A stretch of 64,000 nucleotides of DNA from Bin87 sp965217175 (GTDB lineage Bacteria; Chloroflexota; Dehalococcoidia; Lucifugimonadales; UBA3495), in assembly GCA_965217175.1 (NCBI GenBank), contig OZ244251.1, positions 62,001 through 126,000 on the forward strand, given 5' to 3'. This document shows, piece by piece, positions 33,929 to 42,785 of this stretch (position 1 is the first letter of the stretch; every line of letters starts with the position of its first letter). The position numbers were made by a program, and so were the translations under genes. The notes under the pieces were generated by a model, which worked only from the letters and a program-made list of their open reading frames with translations, searched no databases and was not told the origin of the DNA.

Positions 33929-35110
33929 TTAATCCCTCCCAAGGATGACGGTACCGCCGCTATGGCGGGAACCGAGGGCGCCGCCCGTGCCGTGGGCCAG
34001 CGCGATTTGACAATTGGGCACCTGGCGTCCGGTGCCGTCGAATTCGTGTCGAAGTTGCCTGGTGGCTTCCAGCAGGAGAAACAGTCCACGCATACCGGGA
34101 TGGTTCGACGACAGGCCGCCGCCGTCGGTGTTGGTGGGCAATGCCCCGCCAACCTTGAGCCGCCCGCCACTGACGAACTCTCCGCCCTCGCCCTTCTTGC
34201 AAAAACCAAGGTCTTCCAGGGTTTCTACTACGGTGATGGTGAAGGAGTCGTACACCATGGCCATGTCGATGTTGTCGTGGGTCACACCGGCCATCTCGAA
34301 AGCGCGCGGCGCGCTCTGGTGGGCGGCAATATAGATGAGGTCACGCTTGCCGGCTCCCTGGTGAGCGATGGCCTCCCCGACGCCAAGCACCCAAACGGGC
34401 GTCTGGCGGCAATTGCGGGCCACCTCTGGCGAGGCGACAACCACTGCGCCGCCGCCGTCGGTAATGACGCAGCAGTCCATCAGGTGGAGCGGATCGGAAA
34501 TGACGCGAGAGTTGACAACATCTTCCACGGTTACGGGATCGCGGAAGAGGGCTTCCGGGTTCATTGAAGCGTGGTGTCGCATGGCGACGGAAACCTCGGC
34601 CAGCTGCTCGGACGTGGTGCCGAAAAGGTGCATGTGTCGGCGGGCAATCATGGCGTACAGGCCCACGGTGGTGAGGCCGTAGAGTTCCTCGAAGCTGTCG
34701 GGAGAGGGGTCCAGGATGGGATGACCGAAGCGACCCACGCCGCCCGTGCCGACGGAAACTCCGCCCGAACGGGCCAGGCTGCTGTAAGTGATAACAGCAA
34801 CGTTGATGCGTCCGGCGGCGATGGCCGTGAGCGCGTGGGAAAGATGGAATTCGAAGGACCCGCCTCCGACCGTGGTGTTATCGACGTACGTGGGGTACAT
34901 GTTCAGATAGTCAGCCAGATTCATGCCACTGTTGCGGATACTGCTGGACGCGGTAAACAGACCGTCGACGTCGTTTTTGGTGAGACCGGCGTCGGCGAGG
35001 GCCTTGATTACGCTCTCGCCCTGAATTTGCAGTTCGCTTTTGTCTGGAGCGTATCGGGTGACGTGCTCGTGGATGCCTACGATGGCGGCAGCGCGCCTCA
35101 GGTCAACCAT
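33929..35110 (-). CDS. Thiolase-like protein (SCP-x type lipid-transfer/acetyl-CoA acetyltransferase)
   Basis: A 393-residue thiolase-superfamily protein. The start at ATG 35110 is chosen because GGAGGTG lies upstream. It reads AAIVGIHEHVTRYAPDKS and KALADAGLTKNDVDGLFTAS with the typical N-terminal half. The later HGTGGALGSRHSGGTVIL is the C-terminal His/Gly loop. The usual nucleophile Cys is not clear in the N-terminal half, as in many SCP-x members. With its DUF35 partner it may cleave or join acyl-CoA chains in the breakdown of steroid-like or branched compounds. Confidence 0.85.
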   Translation of the reverse strand: MVDLRRAAAIVGIHEHVTRYAPDKSELQIQGESVIKALADAGLTKNDVDGLFTASSSIRNSGMNLADYLNMYPTYVDNTTVGGGSFEFHLSHALTAIAAGRINVAVITYSSLARSGGVSVGTGGVGRFGHPILDPSPDSFEELYGLTTVGLYAMIARRHMHLFGTTSEQLAEVSVAMRHHASMNPEALFRDPVTVEDVVNSRVISDPLHLMDCCVITDGGGAVVVASPEVARNCRQTPVWVLGVGEAIAHQGAGKRDLIYIAAHQSAPRAFEMAGVTHDNIDMAMVYDSFTITVVETLEDLGFCKKGEGGEFVSGGRLKVGGALPTNTDGGGLSSNHPGMRGLFLLLEATRQLRHEFDGTGRQVPNCQIALAHGTGGALGSRHSGGTVILGRD

Positions 35111-35176
35111 GCCGTGTGCACCTCCATGGTGAGATTGGAAAGTGGGTGTGGAAAATCGCCGCTCATTATGCCACAA

Positions 35177-35470
35177 ACATGGGTGACTGGGGGATGTGCG
35201 TCAGTGGGTCGCCTGGCCCCCTGCCGTTTCTGCCAGCCGCGTTTTCAGCCGGCAACGTCAACTACCTGATCTGTCATTGCGAGGAGCATAGCGAGCTGGC
35301 AATCTCGGTGCGGTTGCACATACGTCCGCGAACCGCCGTTGCTACGGAGACGAGATTGCCAACCCCCGCATCGAGTACGGGGTCGCAATGACAAAGTGGG
35401 TACGCATGAGCATGTTGTTACGATGACAGTAGCAAACTTTGATGCTATGCTATCGATCGGAGCGCGACCT
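35177..35470. other. Intergenic region holding a dispersed repeat
   Basis: It separates the thiolase gene from rpiB. The main content is the inverted-repeat element at 35273-35392. The rpiB promoter is presumably after it. Confidence 0.5.
35273..35392. repeat. Dispersed inverted-repeat element, copy 1
   Basis: It starts GTCATTGCGAGGAGC and ends GTCGCAATGAC. It contains GGCAATCTCG and CGAGATTGCC as inner inverted repeats around a variable centre. Related copies lie at 59273-59363 and, shortened, at 60891-60935. Confidence 0.8.
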
Positions 35471-35899
35471 ATGAAAATCGCCATCGGATCAGACCACGCT
35501 GGATTTAACTACAAGTCCCGAATGCTATCGTTATTGGCCTACCTGGGCCACGATGCTGTTGACTACGGGACTTACTCGGAAGAGGCGACCGACTACCCCG
35601 GTTGGATCCGCCCCGTAGCAGAGGCGGTGGCCCGTGGCGACGTCGACCGCGGCATCATCCTGGGCGGTTCGGGCAACGGTGAGGCCATCGTAGCCAACCG
35701 GCTGGCAGGCGTGCGGTGCACCCTGTGCTGGAATGCCGAGTCCGCGCGTTACGCTCGGGAACATAACGACTCCAACCTTTTGTCGATGGGGCAGAGGTTG
35801 GTTTCCTGGGAAACGGCCCGCGAAGTCGTGGATGTGTGGTTGAAGACCGAGTTTGAAGGCGGGCGTCATCTGAGGCGGATTAGCCAGATCGACGAGTAG
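35471..35899 (+). CDS. rpiB: Ribose-5-phosphate isomerase B
   Basis: A 142-residue RpiB/LacAB-family isomerase that interconverts ribose-5-phosphate and ribulose-5-phosphate in the pentose phosphate pathway. It opens MKIAIGSDHAGFNYKSRML with the phosphate-binding SDHAG. The catalytic region reads GGSGNGEAIVANRLAGVRCT, which is the actinobacterial form with Glu as base, not the E. coli form with Cys in GTGIG. The late HNDSNLLSMGQRLV motif is complete. The length is normal. It is transcribed alone. Confidence 0.93.
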   Translation: MKIAIGSDHAGFNYKSRMLSLLAYLGHDAVDYGTYSEEATDYPGWIRPVAEAVARGDVDRGIILGGSGNGEAIVANRLAGVRCTLCWNAESARYAREHNDSNLLSMGQRLVSWETAREVVDVWLKTEFEGGRHLRRISQIDE

Positions 35900-36031
35900 C
35901 TCCGACGGCGCGGCCCATCCGGGATGGCAGCGTTCCCTTGCCGTCGATGATTGTTGCCAATCGACGCGCAACCGGATCAACGGCGGTTCGTCCCCGGATC
36001 TGCACGGGTCCCAGATGTTGGCACGGGTCCG

Positions 36032-36703
36032 TCAGTCGTCGGCCACCAATAGCTGTGCGGCCAGAGCATCAGATACGCCGATCATGCTGTCGCGTGTGAC
36101 CAGTCTCGCCAATTCATCCTCGGTCATTCCCTCGGTTCCTTCGGGTCGGCGGGGCAGCACGAGATAACGCAGGTCGGCGGTACTGTCCAGAACCCGGACT
36201 TCGGCATCAACCGGCGGGGCTGAGCCAAACTCGGCCATCACGCCGCGGGGGTCGCGGACGGCGCGGGCGCGGTAAGCCAGGCTCTTGTACCAATCGGGCG
36301 GGCGACCCAGCAGCATCCTTGGATAGCACGAGCACAGCGTGCATACCACCAGATTACGCAGGGTATCGGTGTTTTCGACGACCGCCAGGTGAGGGGTTTC
36401 AGCAGGCAGATTGAATCCCAACTCCGCCAGAGCAGAGCGGGGATCATCCAGCAGGCGGGCTTTGAAGTCGGGATCGACCCAGGCGCGAGCCACAACTCGG
36501 GCGCCGTCGGCAGGAGTACGACCGTCCATCAGGTCAATTTGCCGGCTGATTTCAGTGGCATCGATGATGCCTTTCTCCACCAACAGGGTTTCAATGGCGA
36601 CCGATCGGAGGGCCACATCGCTCATGGGCTGGTCTTCCGGTGCGGCGCCGGCGTGCGATTGACCATTGTCGTGATCGTGGTCATCAGATTGGTGCGTGGT
36701 CAT
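36032..36703 (-). CDS. Cobalt-type nitrile hydratase alpha subunit / thiocyanate hydrolase gamma-like
   Basis: A 223-residue protein, start at ATG 36703 behind GAGGGAC. The His- and Asp-rich N-terminus (SDDHDHDNGQSH) may hold metal. The metal-binding claw CTLCSCYP is at 121-128; Thr after the first Cys marks the cobalt type. RAWVDPDFKARLLDDPRSAL and YKSLAYRARAVRDPRGVMAE match NHase alpha. The two beta-domain genes lie upstream on the same strand after a gap of about 350 bases. In nitrile hydratase the enzyme turns nitriles into amides; in thiocyanate hydrolase it makes carbonyl sulfide and ammonia. No activator gene is visible. Confidence 0.88.
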   Translation of the reverse strand: MTTHQSDDHDHDNGQSHAGAAPEDQPMSDVALRSVAIETLLVEKGIIDATEISRQIDLMDGRTPADGARVVARAWVDPDFKARLLDDPRSALAELGFNLPAETPHLAVVENTDTLRNLVVCTLCSCYPRMLLGRPPDWYKSLAYRARAVRDPRGVMAEFGSAPPVDAEVRVLDSTADLRYLVLPRRPEGTEGMTEDELARLVTRDSMIGVSDALAAQLLVADD

Positions 36704-37052
36704 GATAGTCCCTCGTGTGATACGTAGGTTGTCGGCAGGATTCAGGGGGCCGACTCCAGCGAAGTTGTGCTGCACTGGTGAGTTCCGTCCGGATGACGCA
36801 AGCGGTTCCGCCCGTAATCCATCGGGGCCACATGATAACCGTTTCCGGCGTCGTTGCTCATTGGTACGGCAAATCTTCCTGGTGCATCCGCTCGGTAGTC
36901 CAGATTTCGGAGACTCCGTAGTGATGCGCCGTTGCGTGCACCATACCATGGGTTGCAGGATATGCTTTCGACAGCGTCATTGGCGAACAATAGCACAGCA
37001 TGTTCAACCCTGACAAAAGCGTGTGAGTGGCGGGTCCCACCGGGTCAGAGGG
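36704..37052. other. Gap inside the nitrile hydratase-like gene set
   Basis: About 350 bases with no supported gene. A 60-residue minus-strand frame (36858-37040) has no clear start signal or family. Confidence 0.35.
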
Positions 37053-37358
37053 TCACGCCGGTTCCAGCCAATGCTGGTATACATCCACCTGCAGAGTGTC
37101 GGCGGGGTTTCCGGAATAATCGGGCCACAGGTCAGTCTGGCGGAGCTCGATGCGGTAGAGGGGTTGGCGAGGCAGGCCATCGCCGCCGTGGGCCAGCGAC
37201 TCCGGGTTGGGAAACACACCGCACAGCGCGGCTACCGTTCCGGTTTGGCCCTGGATGTAAGCGGGGGTGCGAAAGTGGTGTGACGGCGAGCCGGTGCGAA
37301 CTCGTACCGAAGCGCCGTCGGGGTATCGGACCGGTTCTAATTGAATATTAGCGCTCAT
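37053..37358 (-). CDS. Nitrile hydratase beta C-terminal domain as a separate gene (ScnA-like)
   Basis: A 101-residue protein corresponding to the C-terminal SH3-like barrel of NHase beta: GASVRVRTGSPSHHFRTPAY, IQGQTGTVAALCGVFPNPES and PLYRIELRQTDLWPDYSG.. ..VDVYQHWLEPA. It starts at ATG 37358, 13 bases after the stop of the gene for the N-terminal domain. In most bacteria both domains form one beta subunit; separate genes are characteristic of thiocyanate hydrolase (alpha subunit) and of some NHase relatives. Confidence 0.85.
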   Translation of the reverse strand: MSANIQLEPVRYPDGASVRVRTGSPSHHFRTPAYIQGQTGTVAALCGVFPNPESLAHGGDGLPRQPLYRIELRQTDLWPDYSGNPADTLQVDVYQHWLEPA

Positions 37359-37371
37359 CAGCTGAATCCGT

Positions 37372-37674
37372 TCACAACCCCTGCTGGCGCAGTTGAGCTG
37401 TTTTTGAATCAATCTCATTGGATGTGAGAACGCCTTTTTCTATGAGCAGTATTTCCAGTGCGGCCGTCCATTTCTCGTAGTAAGACAGGGATTCGTACCG
37501 TTCTGGTGGCAGGCTTTCGATTGCCCGACGCATCTCGTCGGTGGTGCGAATCCCCCGCTGCCCAAGGGCCTGATGAACTGCATCCACCCGACGTTCCCAG
37601 TCGCTCAGGACGTGTTCGGCGCGGTCTATGGGCGTATCGTCGGGCCAGCCCCCGCGGTCGTGTACTGCCGGCAT
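37372..37674 (-). CDS. Nitrile hydratase beta N-terminal domain as a separate gene (ScnB-like)
   Basis: A 100-residue helical protein corresponding to the N-terminal half of NHase beta: MPAVHDRGGWPDDTPIDRAE, HVLSDWERRVDAVHQALGQR and YYEKWTAALEILLIEKGVLT. It starts at ATG 37674 behind CAGGAG. The order N-domain, C-domain, alpha equals scnB-scnA-scnC of thiocyanate hydrolase. The deacetylase gene lies 67 bases upstream on the same strand. Confidence 0.85.
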   Translation of the reverse strand: MPAVHDRGGWPDDTPIDRAEHVLSDWERRVDAVHQALGQRGIRTTDEMRRAIESLPPERYESLSYYEKWTAALEILLIEKGVLTSNEIDSKTAQLRQQGL

Positions 37675-37741
37675 GGTGGTAATGCTCCTGTTACCGTCGT
37701 CGCAGCGTTCCCGCTCGAGAACAAGCGGTTGCTGTGTTCCT

Positions 37742-38557
37742 TCAGCTATTTTCCCACATTTCGGCAACGTCTATGGCGCGCATGAAACGGACACCGGGGA
37801 AGGATTTGATGTACTCCAACAGGCGTTCCAACATCAACAGGCGGCCGGGCCGACCAATGTACTGCGGGTGCATGGTCAGGTTGAAGCAACGGCCGTAGCG
37901 GTAGATGCCACGAAATTCAGCGGCCCAACTGTCAAATACCTCATCCGGATTCCGCATGGGGCCCAGTCGGTTGGCGGAAGGTGCGTACACGAAGTGGGGA
38001 GCATCGTCCAGCAGCCAGTGAATCGGCAATTCAACCAATTGACGCGCCGGGTCCCCGCCGGAAACGTAGTAGGGAGCATCGTCGCCCATCAGGCTGCTGT
38101 CGTAGCGAAAACCGTGACTGGCCAAAAGGTCGAGGGACACCGGACTCAACTCCCAGCTCGGCGACCGATAACCCACCGGAGCCGAGCCGGTGAGATCACC
38201 AAGAATGCCGATTCCCTTGATGAGAACCTCTTCCTCCTCGGCGGGCGTCATCGTGGCCGGGGGTTCGTGGAGGTAACCATGATGCGCCACCTCGTGTCCT
38301 CGGTTGGCGACGTCACGTACGAGATCTGGATGGGTTTCGGCTACCTGACCCGGAATGTAAAAACTCGCCTTGATGCCCTGATCGTCCAGCATGTCCAGGA
38401 TGCGCGGCGTGGCGACGCTGGGGCCGTATTCGGCCATGGAGAGCAGGCTGGGGTAATTGGCAAAATCGGCGTTGCGGCGCAACCAGGAGGAAACACCGTC
38501 CACGTCGAAGGTGATCAGAGCAACGCATTGAATGTCATCGGGCCAGATTCCAGACAT
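37742..38557 (-). CDS. Polysaccharide deacetylase family (NodB-type) protein
   Basis: A 271-residue NodB-fold hydrolase. The metal triad is visible: Asp in ALITFDVDG, and His-x-x-x-x-His in EVAHHGYLHEP. YRSPSWELSP and the late FNLTMHPQYIGRPGRLLMLE complete the active site. There is no signal peptide, and the sequence is closest to the cytoplasmic PuuE-like branch (N-formyl or allantoinase-type amide hydrolysis) rather than to chitin deacetylases. It precedes the nitrile hydratase-like genes on the same strand and could act on a nitrogen compound in the same pathway. Confidence 0.85.
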   Translation of the reverse strand: MSGIWPDDIQCVALITFDVDGVSSWLRRNADFANYPSLLSMAEYGPSVATPRILDMLDDQGIKASFYIPGQVAETHPDLVRDVANRGHEVAHHGYLHEPPATMTPAEEEEVLIKGIGILGDLTGSAPVGYRSPSWELSPVSLDLLASHGFRYDSSLMGDDAPYYVSGGDPARQLVELPIHWLLDDAPHFVYAPSANRLGPMRNPDEVFDSWAAEFRGIYRYGRCFNLTMHPQYIGRPGRLLMLERLLEYIKSFPGVRFMRAIDVAEMWENS

Positions 38558-38654
38558 GCTTTACCTCCGGTGGGGTGATGTTTTCCTGACCAGCGCCGTC
38601 CGTTGTGTCTGCCTTGCCAAATCCCAACCAGGCAGTCAACGCAATCTGGCTGAG

Positions 38655-39935
38655 TCACGCCGCGGGTATGGTGTCGAAACCGGTGTAGGAACGCAGCGCC
38701 TCCGGGATCACGACCGAACCGTCGGGCTGCTGATTATTTTCCAGAATCGCGATGATGACCCTGGGCAGGGCCAGGCCCGAACCGTTCAGCGTGTGGACGA
38801 AACGCGGTCGTTCTCCGGCCGCAGGACGGTATCGCACGTTGGCCCGGCGAGCCTGGAAATCGGTGCAGTTGGAACAGGACGAGACCTCCAGCCACTCCCC
38901 TGACCCGGCGGCCCACACCTCTATGTCGTAGGACTTGGCCGAAGGGAAAGATATGTCGCCAGCGCACAGCTGGAGGATCCGGTAAGGCAGGTTGAGACGC
39001 TGGCAAACGGTTTCGGCGTTGGCGAGCAGGGTTTCCAGTTCGTCGAAGGAGGTTTCGGGTTCCACGAACTTGTACATCTCTACCTTGTTGAACTGGTGCA
39101 CCCGTTTGATGCCCCGGGTGTCGCGGCCGGCGGCGGCTTTCTCACGGCGGAAGCAGGGTGTGTGGGCAACGTAATAGAGGGGAAGCTCGTCCGCCGACAG
39201 TATTTCATCGCGGTGCAGATTGGTTACGGGCACTTCGGCGGTTGGAATCAACCACAGGTCGTCCTCTTCGTCATGGTAAAGGTTGTCGGCAAAACGGGGC
39301 AGGTTGCCGGAACCCTCCATGATTTCGCGGCGCACCAGAATCGGCACGGCCATTTCGGTGTAACCATGCTCACCGCTGTGCAGGTCCAGCATCCAGGAAA
39401 TGATGGACCGTTCGAGCCGGGCGCCGTACCCGTTCATTGTATAAAATCGGCTGCCAGACAGCTTGACGCCGCGCTGAAAGTCAATAATTCCCAATTGCTC
39501 GGCCAGGTCCCAGTGGGGCTGGGGTTCGAAATCCAGCTTGGGAATCTCGCCCCAATGGCGGAGCACGGTGTTGCCGGATTCGTCCAGCCCGTCGGGCGTG
39601 GTGGCATCGGGAAGGTTGGGCAATTCCATCAACAGATCGTTGAGTCTGGTATCCAGCGTGCGCACGGATTCTTCCAGTGCGCTGATTTGCTGGCCGACGG
39701 TGCGCATCTCAGCGACGATCTCCTCGGGCGGTTGCTGGCCCTGGGAGCGGGCCTGCCCGATCTCGCGGGACACCTGGTTGCGTCGGGCGCGGAGCTGGTC
39801 GCCGTCAGTGATGGCGACGCGGCGCTGTGCATCCAGGGTGAGTATTTCGTCGAGACAATCTTCGTCTTCTGCCCGGCGGGTCAGGGCAGCGCGCACCACG
39901 TCGGGCTCGTTGCGTATTTGTTCGAGAGACAGCAT
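38655..39935 (-). CDS. serS: Serine-tRNA ligase
   Basis: A 426-residue class II synthetase charging tRNA-Ser. The N-terminal coiled-coil arm is clear (ITDGDQLRARRNQVSREIGQ to about residue 100). Motif 2 is TPCFRREKAAAGRDTRGIKR with VHQFNKVEMYKFV, and motif 3 is the LNGSGLALPRVIIAILENNQ end. TAEVPVTNLHRDEIL binds serine. The length is normal. It is the last gene of greA-lysS-serS on the minus strand, 67 bases after lysS. Confidence 0.97.
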   Translation of the reverse strand: MLSLEQIRNEPDVVRAALTRRAEDEDCLDEILTLDAQRRVAITDGDQLRARRNQVSREIGQARSQGQQPPEEIVAEMRTVGQQISALEESVRTLDTRLNDLLMELPNLPDATTPDGLDESGNTVLRHWGEIPKLDFEPQPHWDLAEQLGIIDFQRGVKLSGSRFYTMNGYGARLERSIISWMLDLHSGEHGYTEMAVPILVRREIMEGSGNLPRFADNLYHDEEDDLWLIPTAEVPVTNLHRDEILSADELPLYYVAHTPCFRREKAAAGRDTRGIKRVHQFNKVEMYKFVEPETSFDELETLLANAETVCQRLNLPYRILQLCAGDISFPSAKSYDIEVWAAGSGEWLEVSSCSNCTDFQARRANVRYRPAAGERPRFVHTLNGSGLALPRVIIAILENNQQPDGSVVIPEALRSYTGFDTIPAA

Positions 39936-40002
39936 AGGTAATCGGTAAGGTCAAGTTGTACGGGCGGGTGGAAAACCAGGCCGGCGTATCCACATTGAAG
40001 CG

Positions 40003-41550
40003 CTACTCGCCACGGCCACCCGGTGCGGACAGGGTGCGCATCTGCGGAAATAATAGCACATCGCGGACGTTGGACTGGCCGGTGAGCAGCATTACCAACC
40101 GGTCGATTCCGATACCCAATCCTCCGGTGGGAGGCATCCCATATTCCAACGCGGTGAGAAAGTCTTCGTCGGTGCGGTCGGCCTCATCGTCGCCATACGC
40201 CGCACGCAGATGTTCCTGCTCGGCAAACCGGGCGCGTTGAACCGCGGGGTCATTGAGTTCGGTGTAGGAATTGGCGATCTCCATGCCGGCGGCGAATGCC
40301 TCGAATCGCTCGACATAGCCCGGACGGTCGGGGCGACCCTTGGCCAGCGGCGACATATCCTCGGGGTAGTCGATGAGAAACGCGGGTTGGACGAGATGCG
40401 GTTCCACATAAACCGACAGCATCTTGTCGATGAGGCGGCCACGGGCTTCCCGAGGAGCAGGGTCCAACCCCAGGTCGATCGCCTTTCCGATGAGTGATTC
40501 GGCGTCGGGATACTGGTCGATGTCTACGCCGCTGCGCCGATGCAGTTCTTCCGGCAACGACAGACGAGGCCACGGAGGAGTGAAGTCGATAATCGACTCT
40601 CCGTTAGCAACGCGCGGGGAACCGTGGATGTCTTCCGCCAGCGATGACACCAGCGTCTCAACCATTGCCATCACGTCGTTGTAGTCGGCGTACGCTTCGT
40701 AGGACTCCAGCAAAGTGAACTCGGGGTTGTGGTCCTGATCGATGCCTTCGTTGCGGAACACCCGTCCGATTTCGTACACCTTGTCCAGGCCCCCCACGAT
40801 GAGCCGTTTGAGGTACAGCTCGGTGGCGATGCGGAGGTAGAGCTGGCGGTCGAGGGCGTTGTGATGAGTCACGAACGGACGGGCGTGGGCTCCGGCGGGT
40901 ATAGGCACCAGGATGGGCGTATCGACTTCAATGAATCCGCGTTCGTCGAAAAATCGGCGAATGCCGGTGATCACCCGACTGCGCTGGACGAAAGTGTCGG
41001 CGATCTCGGGGTTGGCGATGAGGTCGAGGTACCGCTGGCGGTAGCGTATTTCCACATCTCGGAGGCCGTGCCATTTCTCCGGAAGCGGTCGCATTCCCTT
41101 GGCAAGCATCGTGACCGAATGGGCCTCGATGGTGGGCTGGCCGGTGCGGGTCCGCATCATATTGCCGCTAACACCGAGGAAATCGCCAACGTCCAGGTCC
41201 TGCAGCAGGGCGTAGTCGTCGCCAAGAACATTTTGGCGGAACATCGCCTGCACCACGCCTGAGGAATCCCGCAAATCCAGGAACGCGGCTCGGCCCATCA
41301 CCCGCATGGACGTAATACGGCCGGCGAGCTGCAAATTGTGGCCATCGGCCGGCGTATCTGATTCTTCGCCGGCTTCGAACCGGACTACGGCCTCGGCAGC
41401 GGAACAACTGCGTTGGAAACGGGGTGGATACGGGTCTATCCCCTGTTCCCGCAAATGATCAAGTTTTGCCTGTCGGCTTTCCAGATTGGCTTGCAGGCTG
41501 CCCAGGTTGGCCTGGGCTTCAGCCGGCGATGGTTCCGATTGCTCTGTCAT
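40003..41550 (-). CDS. lysS: Lysine-tRNA ligase (class II)
   Basis: A 515-residue class II synthetase. The N-terminal OB domain binds the anticodon (LQLAGRITSMRVMGRAAFLD). The catalytic core has RSRVITGIRRFFDERGFIEV (motif 1), RIATELYLKRLIVGGLDKVY, EIGRVFRNEGIDQDHNPEFT (motif 2) and the motif 3 end GLGIGIDRLVMLLTGQSNVR. It sits between greA and serS with gaps of 42 and 67 bases, likely one transcript. Confidence 0.97.
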   Translation of the reverse strand: MTEQSEPSPAEAQANLGSLQANLESRQAKLDHLREQGIDPYPPRFQRSCSAAEAVVRFEAGEESDTPADGHNLQLAGRITSMRVMGRAAFLDLRDSSGVVQAMFRQNVLGDDYALLQDLDVGDFLGVSGNMMRTRTGQPTIEAHSVTMLAKGMRPLPEKWHGLRDVEIRYRQRYLDLIANPEIADTFVQRSRVITGIRRFFDERGFIEVDTPILVPIPAGAHARPFVTHHNALDRQLYLRIATELYLKRLIVGGLDKVYEIGRVFRNEGIDQDHNPEFTLLESYEAYADYNDVMAMVETLVSSLAEDIHGSPRVANGESIIDFTPPWPRLSLPEELHRRSGVDIDQYPDAESLIGKAIDLGLDPAPREARGRLIDKMLSVYVEPHLVQPAFLIDYPEDMSPLAKGRPDRPGYVERFEAFAAGMEIANSYTELNDPAVQRARFAEQEHLRAAYGDDEADRTDEDFLTALEYGMPPTGGLGIGIDRLVMLLTGQSNVRDVLLFPQMRTLSAPGGRGE

Positions 41551-41592
41551 GGAATGATTTTAGCAGGGCGATAGCTTATCGGGTCGCAACGG

Positions 41593-42069
41593 TCAGGATA
41601 CGGAGATAACCTTCAGCCTGGTTTTCCCGCCGGGGGTTTGAACTTCGGCAATGTCTCCCGGTTTTTTGCCCAACAAACATTTGCCGATGGGGGAGATATG
41701 GGAAATTTTGCCCTGCGCAGGATCTGATTCCAGCGAGCCGGTGATCTGGTACTGCACCTGCTGGCCCCCTTCCCGTTCCACCGTTACCATGCGCCACAGT
41801 GCGACCGTCCCCGGTGGTGCGCCGTTATTGGCGAGAGAGTCGCCTACGACGGCGTTGCTGATGAGGCTCTCCAATGAGCGGATTTTACCTTCGACGAAGG
41901 CGAGGTCCTGCATGGCAGAATCCTGTTCCCCATTGTCGTCGGTGCCGCCCCGAGTTCGGGCAACGTTCATCTGCTCGGAGATGGCGGGTTTCTTGACGGT
42001 ACGCAACTCTTCCAACGTGGCCGTTAGTTCATCCAGCTTGTCCTGGGACATATACTGGGGCACGGGCAT
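41593..42069 (-). CDS. greA: Transcription elongation factor GreA
   Basis: A 158-residue factor that rescues backtracked RNA polymerase by stimulating transcript cleavage. The start ATG at 42069 gives the usual coiled-coil N-terminus (SQDKLDELTATLEELRTVKK). The tip acidic residues are in GGTDDNGEQDSAMQDLAFVE, a variant of the common GDLxENAEY. The FKBP-like C-terminal domain ends ISPIGKCLLGKKPGDIAEVQ. It is the first gene of greA-lysS-serS. This arrangement next to lysS is common in bacteria. Confidence 0.95.
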   Translation of the reverse strand: MPVPQYMSQDKLDELTATLEELRTVKKPAISEQMNVARTRGGTDDNGEQDSAMQDLAFVEGKIRSLESLISNAVVGDSLANNGAPPGTVALWRMVTVEREGGQQVQYQITGSLESDPAQGKISHISPIGKCLLGKKPGDIAEVQTPGGKTRLKVISVS

Positions 42070-42785
42070 ATTACCACCGCCCTGAATCCTAAATAGCAAA
42101 GTGGGAGAGGCCAAATACAGCCTGCTCCCTTACATAACAGTATACTTCAGCACTCATATTTTGTAAAGCGGGAACGTGGTCGGCCCAGGGCAATCGCATC
42201 ATAAATTGCACTTGCGCCGGTCCGGCTTGCGCCGGAACACAGAAAGCACGATGGAGTCGAATTTCGGACAGTCTCCAATCCTTTCGGACACTGGATTCCC
42301 GTTTTCGCGGGAAGGACGAGAGCCACAAAATCAAAATGCGATTGCCCTGGTGGTCGGCCACCCCATAGCAACCAGCGACAACCCAACGCCCCGGGCATAC
42401 CACCGACGCTGTTTCCGGAAAACTACAGAGCGGCTGCCGGGAGCGTGTGGAGGAACAAGACACATCAGTCAGTCTGTTGAACCGCCTGAACGGAGTTGAG
42501 TTGCACAACACTCAAACGTGTCGACACGTTTCCTGATATTAAGAAGCACGGAAGCCGGCACTTCCGTTACTCTCTGGCAGATTTTGTTTACGCTTTATTG
42601 GAATTTGGGTTTGACCCACGATCCGGCTGGATCGCATCCCTGATTTGCCGGAACTACGACGCCAAATGACCCGGGCTTAGCGTAAAAAAGCAAGTCGTTG
42701 CTTCCGGTAACGTAGAATCCTGTTATCGACCGGGGGTAGAATCTCATAACCGCAACCCGTTAGGCACCAAAGGAAGGTGGTAATT
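42070..42785. other. Divergent intergenic region with hairpin repeats
   Basis: There is no gene. It holds the hairpin repeats at 42218-42317 and presumably the promoters for greA (minus) and the Yip1-like gene (plus). The latter's ribosome site GGAAGGTGG is at 42770-42778. Confidence 0.5.
42218..42317. repeat. Two REP-like hairpins
   Basis: TCCGGC-TTGC-GCCGGA near 42219-42236 and TTCCCGTTTTCGCGGGAA near 42296-42313. The second is a variant of the CCCGCTTTCGCGGG repeat at 4497. Confidence 0.65.
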
